Source: Bacillota bacterium (GTDB lineage: Bacteria; Bacillota; Clostridia; Lachnospirales; Lachnospiraceae). Taken from it: 38,981 nucleotides of DNA. The notes under the pieces were generated by a model. It did no database searches and was not told the origin of the DNA. It was given only the letters and a program-made list of their open reading frames with translations. Location of the stretch: the NCBI GenBank assembly GCA_023441965.1, contig JAEZNB010000034.1, positions 1 to 38,981 of the forward strand, read 5' to 3'. The position numbers were made by a program, and so were the translations under genes. Shown here piece after piece: positions 33,123 through 38,981 of this stretch (positions are counted from its first letter, which is position 1; the number at the start of each line of letters is the position of its first letter).

Positions 33123-33743
33123 TTACTCCTCTGCCAGAATCGCCTTAATCCGATGGATCAGCATATCGATCGCAACATCATTCAGACCGCCTCTGGGAAT
33201 AATCAGATCCGCATACTTCTTATAGGGTTCCACGAATAGCTCATGCATGGGCTTGACTGTATTCGTGTATTGCATCATCACGGATTCTAAGCTTCTACCC
33301 CTTTCATTCACATCCCGGATGATACGGCGGATCAGTCTCTCATCCGCATCCGTATCGACAAATACCTTGATATCCATCAGGTCCCGGAGTCCTGCGTTTT
33401 CAAAGATCATAAAGCCCTCCACTATGATTACCTTGGCCGGGTTCACTCTTACCGTTTCGGGAAGCCGGTTATGAATCACATAGGAGTAAACAGGTCTCTC
33501 GATCGGAAGGTATTGCTTCATTTGTCTGATATCATGAATCAAGCGATCCGTATCGAAGGCATTCGGATGATCATAATTTAGCCTTGCCCTCTCCTCCAGT
33601 GGAAGCTCGTCATGGGGAAGATAATAAAAATCATGACTCAGTAACTCCACACTGTCCTTGAACTCCTCCTTGATCCGGTTAGCAACCGTTGTTTTGCCGG
33701 AAGCAGATCCCCCCGAAACTCCGATTACTATGACATTCTTCAT
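33123..33743 (-). CDS. udk: Uridine kinase
   Basis: This 206-residue P-loop nucleoside kinase phosphorylates uridine and cytidine with ATP or GTP in pyrimidine salvage. The P-loop is GGSASGKTTVA (11-21). LLSHDFYYLPHDELPLEER with NYDHPNAFD is the uridine-kinase substrate region, VIIVEGFMIF the Walker B strand and RLIRRIIRDVNERGRS the lid. The length is normal. GGAGG lies 7 bases before the ATG. It ends the transcript that may begin with the SGNH hydrolase gene 48 bp upstream. Confidence 0.92.
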   Translation of the reverse strand: MKNVIVIGVSGGSASGKTTVANRIKEEFKDSVELLSHDFYYLPHDELPLEERARLNYDHPNAFDTDRLIHDIRQMKQYLPIERPVYSYVIHNRLPETVRVNPAKVIIVEGFMIFENAGLRDLMDIKVFVDTDADERLIRRIIRDVNERGRSLESVMMQYTNTVKPMHELFVEPYKKYADLIIPRGGLNDVAIDMLIHRIKAILAEE

Positions 33744-33791
33744 AAGCCTACCTCCGCATGTGTATAAAATCTATAATCATCAGCTGAATGT

Positions 33792-35534
33792 TTATTTTAC
33801 GATACCAAAGCCTAAAATCGTAAAGCATTTGTCCTGATTCCCTTCCGCCATGCGGATTCTGACCTCATGCTTCACAGGGATATCCTCCCGGTATAGAATC
33901 ACAGGATTGCAGTGAGTCCAGTTATTCTCATGGGGATTCAGAGTCTTCAGATATGCACCGTCAACAAAGACATCAGCCTTTCCAAAGGAAGTGCTTCCGG
34001 AATCCTTGAATATAATCAAAAGGCTCCTGCCTTCTGCAGTCAGGACAAAGTCCTCATCGGATGCTCCCACAGGCCGCATCCAGTTATAGGGGAACTGCGG
34101 TGTGGTTCCGGCATCTTCATCCATCTCCACTGCCTGTAGCTCTGTATCCGTTCCGGTAAAGCTTCCTTCAGAAAGCACCACCAGATCTGTATTCTCCTTA
34201 CGGTCTATCAATTCCACCTCTGTAAACCAGTCCCCAAGCAGCGGTGGCTGTGTTAAATCATAGTCCATATCCTTTGAATCGGCTTTGTCAGCCTCTGCGA
34301 AGAGATAGCCCAGACAATCTGCCATTACAGTATGACCATCATTCGTCGGATGATATACATCAAAGAAGAATTGTCTCTTCGATATCACATTTCCCATATC
34401 CTTCGTCAGCTTAAACTGATCGACCACAGCATCCTTCACACTGACCATCGGAAGGTCATAATGCTTGCCAATCGGAGCCAGTCTGTCCTGAAGGTTCCAA
34501 TCATTTAAGAAGACACTGAACAGAAGAATGACAGCCGGACTTCCGGGTCCCTTCAGAGCCTTCAGACACAGGCTTTCAAAGCAGATTCCGTTCGTCTCAT
34601 CTCCTGCATCATTTACTGCAAATTCAATGATAAGGATATCAGGCTGAACCGTACCCTTTCTTAGAATATCCCGGTCATAACGCAGCATTCCCAGCTCGGA
34701 GGGAGTTCCTCCGACTCCGGCCTTAACAAAGTGAATATTATTCCCTCCATCCTTTCCATAGAGCTCTTTAAAGATCTGATAGGATTTATAGGCATAGCAG
34801 CCGGTATTGATCGGCTTGGCACCGGCACCCTGTGTGATAGAGCCGCCAATATAGGCGATCGTGACATCTTCTCCACGCTTTGCCTTCTCAATCGCTCTCT
34901 TCAATCGATAGGTATTTCCCAGCTGTAACATGGAACCGGAAATCATGGCTTTGTAATCGGCGGAATGAAAGTTAACAGGCTCCTCCACTGTAATTTCCGG
35001 TACCTCATAACCATCCTGCAGGAAAAGTCTGACGGTGGCAACTGCTATCTCTCCTACCCGATCAAGTTCAAAACCAAATTTGCCTACGACGTCATCCGCA
35101 TCATTCCATTGATAATCCTCCAATCGAAATACCACCTCCGTACCATCCTTGGGACAGGAGATCTGGAGTCTGGTTCCACTGGAATAGATGTCTGTCTTTC
35201 CCCAGTTCTGCAATACAAAGTTCACAGTTCCGTTCGGATCGGCTTCCGACTTTACAGATATACCGATACTATGGACCAATTGATGGAACCCGGCACAATC
35301 CCCAAGAAGATTTACGATACTTTCCTCTGAAAATCCACTGGCAAGCTTCACCTTATCAATGATTCGCTTATTATCCATGTAAAATTCCTGAGAGGGTCTG
35401 GCATTCATCCGTTCAGATGCCTCGATCGGCGTATCCATCATAACATATAAATAGCTTCGTTTCTTCGTAGGATCCTTAGGAGCCTTTGGACCTCCTACTG
35501 TCCCCATTAAGTCCGATTTGATTTCCTGTGTCAT
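33792..35534 (-). CDS. Large SGNH/GDSL-family hydrolase, probable carbohydrate esterase
   Basis: This 580-residue protein has an N-terminal beta-rich region (about 60-185), a central SGNH esterase domain (about 215-420) and a C-terminal beta-sandwich-like region (about 430-580). The SGNH blocks are clear: S232 in GGSITQGAG, G275 in AGVGGTPSELG, N308 in EFAVNDAGDE, and D392/H395 in FDVYHPTNDGH. Deacetylation of acetylated xylo- or other oligosaccharides is likely. There is no signal peptide, so it should act inside the cell on imported substrates, matching the cytoplasmic GH43 enzyme at 20515. The exact substrate is unknown. GGAGAG lies upstream of ATG 35534. Confidence 0.86.
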   Translation of the reverse strand: MTQEIKSDLMGTVGGPKAPKDPTKKRSYLYVMMDTPIEASERMNARPSQEFYMDNKRIIDKVKLASGFSEESIVNLLGDCAGFHQLVHSIGISVKSEADPNGTVNFVLQNWGKTDIYSSGTRLQISCPKDGTEVVFRLEDYQWNDADDVVGKFGFELDRVGEIAVATVRLFLQDGYEVPEITVEEPVNFHSADYKAMISGSMLQLGNTYRLKRAIEKAKRGEDVTIAYIGGSITQGAGAKPINTGCYAYKSYQIFKELYGKDGGNNIHFVKAGVGGTPSELGMLRYDRDILRKGTVQPDILIIEFAVNDAGDETNGICFESLCLKALKGPGSPAVILLFSVFLNDWNLQDRLAPIGKHYDLPMVSVKDAVVDQFKLTKDMGNVISKRQFFFDVYHPTNDGHTVMADCLGYLFAEADKADSKDMDYDLTQPPLLGDWFTEVELIDRKENTDLVVLSEGSFTGTDTELQAVEMDEDAGTTPQFPYNWMRPVGASDEDFVLTAEGRSLLIIFKDSGSTSFGKADVFVDGAYLKTLNPHENNWTHCNPVILYREDIPVKHEVRIRMAEGNQDKCFTILGFGIVK

Positions 35535-35656
35535 TTCGGCGTCTCTCCTTTATCTCTAGAATGATTTTTCGTCTCTTCCATCAACGTCGTATATACAATA
35601 TCTTACCACTCTAAGTCGGAAAATCCAATAAAAATATATTGATTTTTGAAGCCTCC

Positions 35657-36466
35657 CTATTCAGAGTCAGCCACCAGCTCCTCCAGCGTTCCAAAGCAAT
35701 ATCCCATCTCCTCCCACTTGGTCAGCAGCTCATCCAAGATATCCGCATTCGTCTTAGAGGTACTGTGCAGGAGAACAATAGCACCGGGATGAATCCTTCC
35801 CAACAGCTTCTTGAAGGCCTCCTCCCTCGTCGGCTGTTTATTGTTATACCAATCCACATAGGCCAGACTCCAGAAGAAGGTTTTATATCCCAGCTCCTTC
35901 GCCATCTGCAGGTTTTGTATACTGTACTTTCCCTGAGGCGGACGATAGAATTTGACCATCTGCTGACCGGTGATATCCCGGTAGATATTCTCAAGCTTCA
36001 CCAGCTCCTCACAGAATTTCTCCGGAGAAGAGATCCCGGACATATTCGGATGAGAGAAGGTATGGTTCGCCACCGTATGACCCTCTTCCACCATCTGTCT
36101 TACCAGTATGGGACTTGTGGCGATATAGTTACCGACCAGGAAAAAGGTAGCCTTCACATTATGCTTTTTCAGGGCTTTCAGAATCGTGGCCGTATAACCG
36201 TTCTCATAGCCGGCATCAAAGGTCAGATATATGACCCTCTGATTGGTATCCCCGATATAATAAGCATCATATTTCTTTAGCTCATCCGCCGTTGCATTAC
36301 CCTTTGGTGCTTTTCCCTCTGTTGTAAAACCCAATCCCCAGTTTTCACTGCTCTCCTCCACTTTACCATAGGCATTCTTTATCACGGCAAGGCCGGCCCC
36401 CAGAAAATAAGATGCAATAAATAAGAGGGTGGTAAGAAGCATTCTCTTATATTTCTTTAATATCAT
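35657..36466 (-). CDS. pdaA: PdaA-type polysaccharide deacetylase (spore cortex muramic-delta-lactam pathway)
   Basis: This 269-residue membrane-anchored or exported NodB-fold protein has a hydrophobic N-terminal helix (10-29) followed by WGLGF (43-47), the family's conserved N-terminal motif. LTFDAGYENG (81-90) replaces TFDD with D84 as base and A85-G86 in place of the second aspartate, as in PdaA. Zinc histidines are H135 and H139 (NHTFSHP), then RPPQGKYS and IVLLH (H234). PdaA deacetylates N-acetylmuramic acid in cortex peptidoglycan before lactam formation, implying a spore former. GGAG lies 6 bases before the ATG. Confidence 0.88.
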   Translation of the reverse strand: MILKKYKRMLLTTLLFIASYFLGAGLAVIKNAYGKVEESSENWGLGFTTEGKAPKGNATADELKKYDAYYIGDTNQRVIYLTFDAGYENGYTATILKALKKHNVKATFFLVGNYIATSPILVRQMVEEGHTVANHTFSHPNMSGISSPEKFCEELVKLENIYRDITGQQMVKFYRPPQGKYSIQNLQMAKELGYKTFFWSLAYVDWYNNKQPTREEAFKKLLGRIHPGAIVLLHSTSKTNADILDELLTKWEEMGYCFGTLEELVADSE

Positions 36467-36584
36467 AGTAAGCTCCAGACTTTCTCTTATTAATAATATA
36501 TTTCATCCCTTCCCAGGTCATTCCCCCTTCGGTCAAAATGGGATTTTAGACTAGGTGTCATGAGAAGGATATCTTTATGACCAT

Positions 36585-36617
36585 AAAAAGACTCCCCGAG
36601 ATATACTACGGGGAGCC
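36585..36617 (-). terminator. Terminator of the sugar ABC transporter operon
   Basis: On the minus strand GGCTCCCCG (36609-36617) pairs with CGGGGAGTC (36590-36598) around a 10-base loop, followed by TTTTT. It starts 23 bp after the malG-type stop codon. Confidence 0.85.
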
Positions 36618-36639
36618 CATATCTTATTCTGTAATATTA

Positions 36640-37488
36640 TTATTCCTTAACGCCACCTAAGGCAACGCCTGCAATAATATACTTCGCTAAGAGGAAGTAT
36701 ACGACAAACAGCGGTAATACCGTTAAGGTCAGTCCCAGATAGACTGCTCCATACTCTGTACGATAGATATCACCTCTTAGTAAGCTAACCATGATTGGCA
36801 TGGTATATTTCTTACTGTCAGTAAGTAAGATCTGCGGTACAAATAGGTTATTCCAGCTTGATACAAAGCTGAAAATCGCCTGGGTAGCAATCGCCGGTTT
36901 CATGATCGGGATGATAATCCGGTTAAAGGTCATGAACTCACCGGAGCCGTCGATTCTTGCTGAGTTAACGATATCAATCTGCAGTGTCGCCATCAGGTAC
37001 TGTCTCATGAAGAAGACCATGGTCGGAGCTGCAATGGCAGGAATAATCAGCGGTAAGAAATTATCCGTCATCCTGATCTTATAAATAAACTGATAGAAAC
37101 CGATTACCATTACCTGTGTAGGGATCATCATGATCGCCAGGATAAAGGAGAAGAATGGCTGACGGAGTCTCCAGTTGTAAGCCGTCAAGGCATAGGCTGT
37201 AAGCGATGAGAAGTATACGGCTAAGCCTGTGGAACAGGTTGATATAATCATTGAATTCACAAAACCTACGATGGGATTAAAGCTCTTCCCCTCAAATACC
37301 GCCCAGTTACTTTTTAAGAAAGTGGACGGCAGGAAAGCGATCGCACTCTGCTGAATCTCATAGGTTCCTCTGGTTGCATTCACGATCATAATCCAAAACG
37401 GCACAATACTTAATACTGCCAAGAATATGCAGACAATATAAATAATAACCTTCGTCACATAACCGGGTTTTCTGGCTTTTCTACTCAT
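36640..37488 (-). CDS. Carbohydrate ABC transporter permease, MalG type
   Basis: This 282-residue inner-membrane protein has six predicted helices. The EAA loop reads IVNSARIDGSGEFMTFNRIIIPIMKPA, matching the CUT1-family MalG consensus (the alanine-rich start is slightly altered). It ends LAKYIIAGVALGGVKE, the conserved end of this family (GxxxGAVKG-like). It pairs with the MalF-type permease, overlapping that gene by 4 bp. No ATPase is encoded here; CUT1 systems often share one (MsmK) encoded elsewhere. The sugar is unknown. Confidence 0.92.
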   Translation of the reverse strand: MSRKARKPGYVTKVIIYIVCIFLAVLSIVPFWIMIVNATRGTYEIQQSAIAFLPSTFLKSNWAVFEGKSFNPIVGFVNSMIISTCSTGLAVYFSSLTAYALTAYNWRLRQPFFSFILAIMMIPTQVMVIGFYQFIYKIRMTDNFLPLIIPAIAAPTMVFFMRQYLMATLQIDIVNSARIDGSGEFMTFNRIIIPIMKPAIATQAIFSFVSSWNNLFVPQILLTDSKKYTMPIMVSLLRGDIYRTEYGAVYLGLTLTVLPLFVVYFLLAKYIIAGVALGGVKE

Positions 37489-38465
37489 TTCTCAGCCCTC
37501 CCTGATGCCTTAAGAGATTTTTTATATTCCTTTGCATATTTCTTTTCAATTTTCCTCTGCGCGATCGCATACTTATCACGCATGATATAGAACAACAAAC
37601 CGGACAGAACTGCAATAATGACAAACATAATCATACTTGCAGCTGCGGCCCTGTTATACAGATAGCTTCCGCTGAAGGCCTGATTACGAATAAACAGTAC
37701 TGCCGTAAGAGTAGCACTATCCGGACCACCATCTCTTAATAACCTGGGAATATCAAACATCTGTAAACCACCGACCAAACTGGTAACCAGTGTAAAGAGC
37801 AATATCGTCCTTAGGTTCGGAAGGGTTACAAAGAAAAATGCCTGCTTTCCGGATGCGCCATCGATTTCCGCAGCCTCGTATAATTCGGGATTGATACCCA
37901 ATACTCCGGCAATCAGTACAATCATCGTATTGCCATACCACATCCAGAACTGTATAAAGGATACGACGCCTCTGGTCGTCCACTTCTGAAGCAGGAAGTT
38001 GATCGGTTCCTTTGACCAACCCAACTTCATAAACAAATCATTGACCGGTCCTGACGGATATCCAAACAATGTTGCAAATAGAATAGCAATGGTAGCCATG
38101 GTCATAATATTCGGCATATAGAACAGAACCTTGAAGATACCCTGACCCTTGATCTGGCGTCTCCTATTAGTAAACCATGCCGTAAGCAACAGTGCCAATA
38201 AAATCTGTGGAATAAAGTTAACTACCCAAAGAATCACCGTATTACTTAATGACTTCTGAAAGGATGGATTCTTAAGAACGGTCTCAAAGTTTCTGAAAGG
38301 ATTATCTAAAAACTTAAATTCCGTAATACCCAAGCCTTTTAAGTCGGTAAAGCCTATAACGGCGGTATAAATCAAGGGATATAAAGAAAATAATAGGAAC
38401 GCAAGTACAAAAGGTATGCAAAATATATAACCATATTTTGCGTAACTGACACTCTTACGTCGCAT
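37485..38465 (-). CDS. Carbohydrate ABC transporter permease, MalF type
   Basis: This 326-residue permease has six predicted helices and the EAA loop LYEAAEIDGASGKQAFFFVTLPNL, a full CUT1 match. Features such as FCIPFVLAFLLFSLYPLIYTA near the N-terminus and a lysine-rich C-terminal tail are usual for MalF/UgpA-like proteins. GGAGGTG lies 8 bases before ATG 38465. A possible promoter of its own is at 38499-38528, although it is downstream of the binding-protein gene on the same strand. Confidence 0.92.
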   Translation of the reverse strand: MRRKSVSYAKYGYIFCIPFVLAFLLFSLYPLIYTAVIGFTDLKGLGITEFKFLDNPFRNFETVLKNPSFQKSLSNTVILWVVNFIPQILLALLLTAWFTNRRRQIKGQGIFKVLFYMPNIMTMATIAILFATLFGYPSGPVNDLFMKLGWSKEPINFLLQKWTTRGVVSFIQFWMWYGNTMIVLIAGVLGINPELYEAAEIDGASGKQAFFFVTLPNLRTILLFTLVTSLVGGLQMFDIPRLLRDGGPDSATLTAVLFIRNQAFSGSYLYNRAAAASMIMFVIIAVLSGLLFYIMRDKYAIAQRKIEKKYAKEYKKSLKASGRAEK

Positions 38466-38498
38466 AAGCTTTCACCTCCGTTTATATGTCAAGCTTTA

Positions 38499-38528
38499 AT
38501 TATATAATAATGAAAGCAGCGTGTTCAA
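38499..38528 (-). promoter_or_regulatory. Possible internal promoter for the malF-malG permease genes
   Basis: On the minus strand TTGAAC (38523-38528), 18 bases, then TATAAT (38499-38504) lies about 30 bp before the malF start codon. The -35 is a poor match; the -10 is perfect. It would let the permeases be transcribed apart from the binding protein. Confidence 0.4.
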
Positions 38529-38571
38529 TGCAGTCATAGTGTTAAATCATGAATCCTTAATCCATGCTCCG

Positions 38572-38718
38572 AAAAAACACGAGTTTCTCTTATCCAATCG
38601 CTTTGCCGGTCTGCTGATACAAACCAAGCTTTTGGCAGATGATAATCACAGGTTACCCTGTGATCATCTGTTTATCTTCCAGTATACAGCAAGAGAAACC
38701 GTCAAAGCACTTCTCTTG
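38572..38718 (-). promoter_or_regulatory. Structured intercistronic RNA region with competing pairings between the binding-protein gene and malF
   Basis: In the 309-bp gap 38466-38774 the minus-strand RNA has a near-perfect 12-position hairpin (38641-38652 with 38657-38668). The 9-base element at 38691-38699 can pair with 38583-38591 (perfect), or 8 of its bases or so with 38711-38718. A 10-base element at 38699-38708 can pair with 38600-38609 (9 of 10). T6 follows at 38572-38577. The alternatives exclude one another, as in attenuators. No known riboswitch class was recognised. Confidence 0.4.
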
Positions 38719-38729
38719 TCATGAAATAT

Positions 38730-38759
38730 GGGGCGGACGAATAGGCATTCGCCCGCCCC
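38730..38759 (-). terminator. GC-rich hairpin directly after the binding-protein gene
   Basis: GGGGCGGACGAAT (38730-38742) pairs with ATTCGCCCGCCCC (38747-38759), 12 of 13 bp, loop of 4. It starts 15 bp after the stop codon. ATATTTCATG follows rather than a T-run, so it more probably protects the binding-protein mRNA or terminates partly. That would give more binding protein than permease. Confidence 0.6.
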
Positions 38760-38774
38760 TATAAATCTGGTTAA

Positions 38775-38981
38775 TTATTCAACAATAATGTCAAGGTTAT
38801 CAGCTACGTCCTGTTTGAACTGAGCAATAGCCTCTTCACGAGATTTGTTACCAGCGGTGTACTCACGTACCTGATCACGCCAGAACTTATTGATTGTTTC
38901 GTCATACTGGGTCTTGTTTCTACCAGTTGCGAACTGGCCAGCAGGAACGAATACGTCGAACATATTCTGTCCGCCTAAGAA
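38775..38981 (-). CDS. Carbohydrate ABC transporter extracellular substrate-binding protein, C-terminal fragment (runs off the window edge)
   Basis: Sixty-eight C-terminal residues are in frame to the window end. They read FLGGQNMFDVFVPAG, then YDETINKFWRDQVREYTAGN and SREEAIAQFKQDVADNL. The pattern of a GGQ..F segment followed by a final helix with EEAIAQFKQDV is standard for the end of CUT1 solute-binding proteins. The 5' part with lipobox lies beyond 38981. With the MalF and MalG permeases downstream it forms one importer; the ligand cannot be judged from this part. Confidence 0.86.
   Translation of the reverse strand, partial: FLGGQNMFDVFVPAGQFATGRNKTQYDETINKFWRDQVREYTAGNKSREEAIAQFKQDVADNLDIIVE

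Noticed and set aside
38521..38724. Small plus-strand gene in the gap upstream of malF
   Set aside because: The frame has no RBS or family match, and the region is better explained by inverted repeats on the transcribed strand.
1..38981. tRNA or rRNA genes, CRISPR arrays, insertion sequences or an origin
   Set aside because: No cloverleaf sequences, rRNA segments, regularly spaced repeats, transposase motifs or DnaA-box clusters were recognised by eye.

Overview
The window looks like chromosomal DNA of an anaerobic, spore-forming Firmicute of the Clostridia, most likely a Lachnospiraceae-type plant-polysaccharide fermenter. The reasons are an NADH-linked multi-subunit [FeFe]-hydrogenase, a PdaA-type spore-cortex deacetylase, GH43 and SGNH carbohydrate enzymes, MalFG-type sugar permeases, strong AGGAGG-type ribosome binding sites and few oxygen-dependent functions. 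This is inferred from gene content; no taxonomic search was possible. Almost all genes lie on the minus strand. The exceptions are a DUF2512 membrane protein at 4603-4959 and the block 20515-23567.

Layout. (1) 1-1.8 kb is an AT-richer accessory island: the 5' end of a type I restriction-modification hsdM, a small excisionase-like HTH protein, and a DUF4268 protein with a nuclease-like N-terminus. It has a clear promoter, 10-bp-phased direct repeats and a terminator. (2) 1.9-7.5 kb is housekeeping: RlmD-type rRNA methyltransferase, radical SAM protein, DUF2512 protein, Fe-S aldo/keto reductase, threonine aldolase. (3) 7.6-10.4 kb is a tight three-gene operon: a PcsB-like coiled-coil exported protein, FtsE and FtsX. 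The coiled-coil partner has no recognisable hydrolase domain. (4) 10.7-13.4 kb carries a CoA-disulfide-reductase/rhodanese flavoprotein and two cysteine-cluster (YkgJ-type) proteins. (5) 13.7-19.35 kb is a hydrogenase operon hydC-hydB-hydA. HydB is fused to a complete GltD/NfnB-like NAD(P)H flavoprotein module, and HydA carries an extra charged coiled-coil tail.

(6) 19.6-23.6 kb holds an AlkA-type DNA glycosylase, a GH43 glycosidase with its own promoter and terminator, a PgaB-type deacetylase and an NMT1-type ABC substrate-binding lipoprotein. (7) 23.8-28.0 kb, minus strand, is a probable operon of IlvD/Edd dehydratase, DapA-family aldolase, ABC ATPase and ABC permease. It converges on the lipoprotein gene. 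Together these could import and split a sugar acid or another small carboxylate. (8) 28.4-32.8 kb is a signalling operon of histidine kinase, REC-HD-GYP response regulator and membrane EAL protein with a degenerate GGDEF. As read, it can only degrade cyclic di-GMP. (9) 33.1-38.98 kb holds uridine kinase, a large cytoplasmic SGNH esterase, PdaA, and a carbohydrate ABC transporter (MalG, MalF and the 3' end of its binding protein). A structured 309-bp RNA region separates the binding-protein gene from malF.

The points most worth following are the FtsEX operon with a non-hydrolase PcsB-like partner, the HydB-GltD fusion with the tailed HydA, the degradation-only c-di-GMP cassette, and the folded intercistronic region in the sugar transporter operon. 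No tRNA, rRNA, CRISPR array, insertion sequence or replication origin was recognised.
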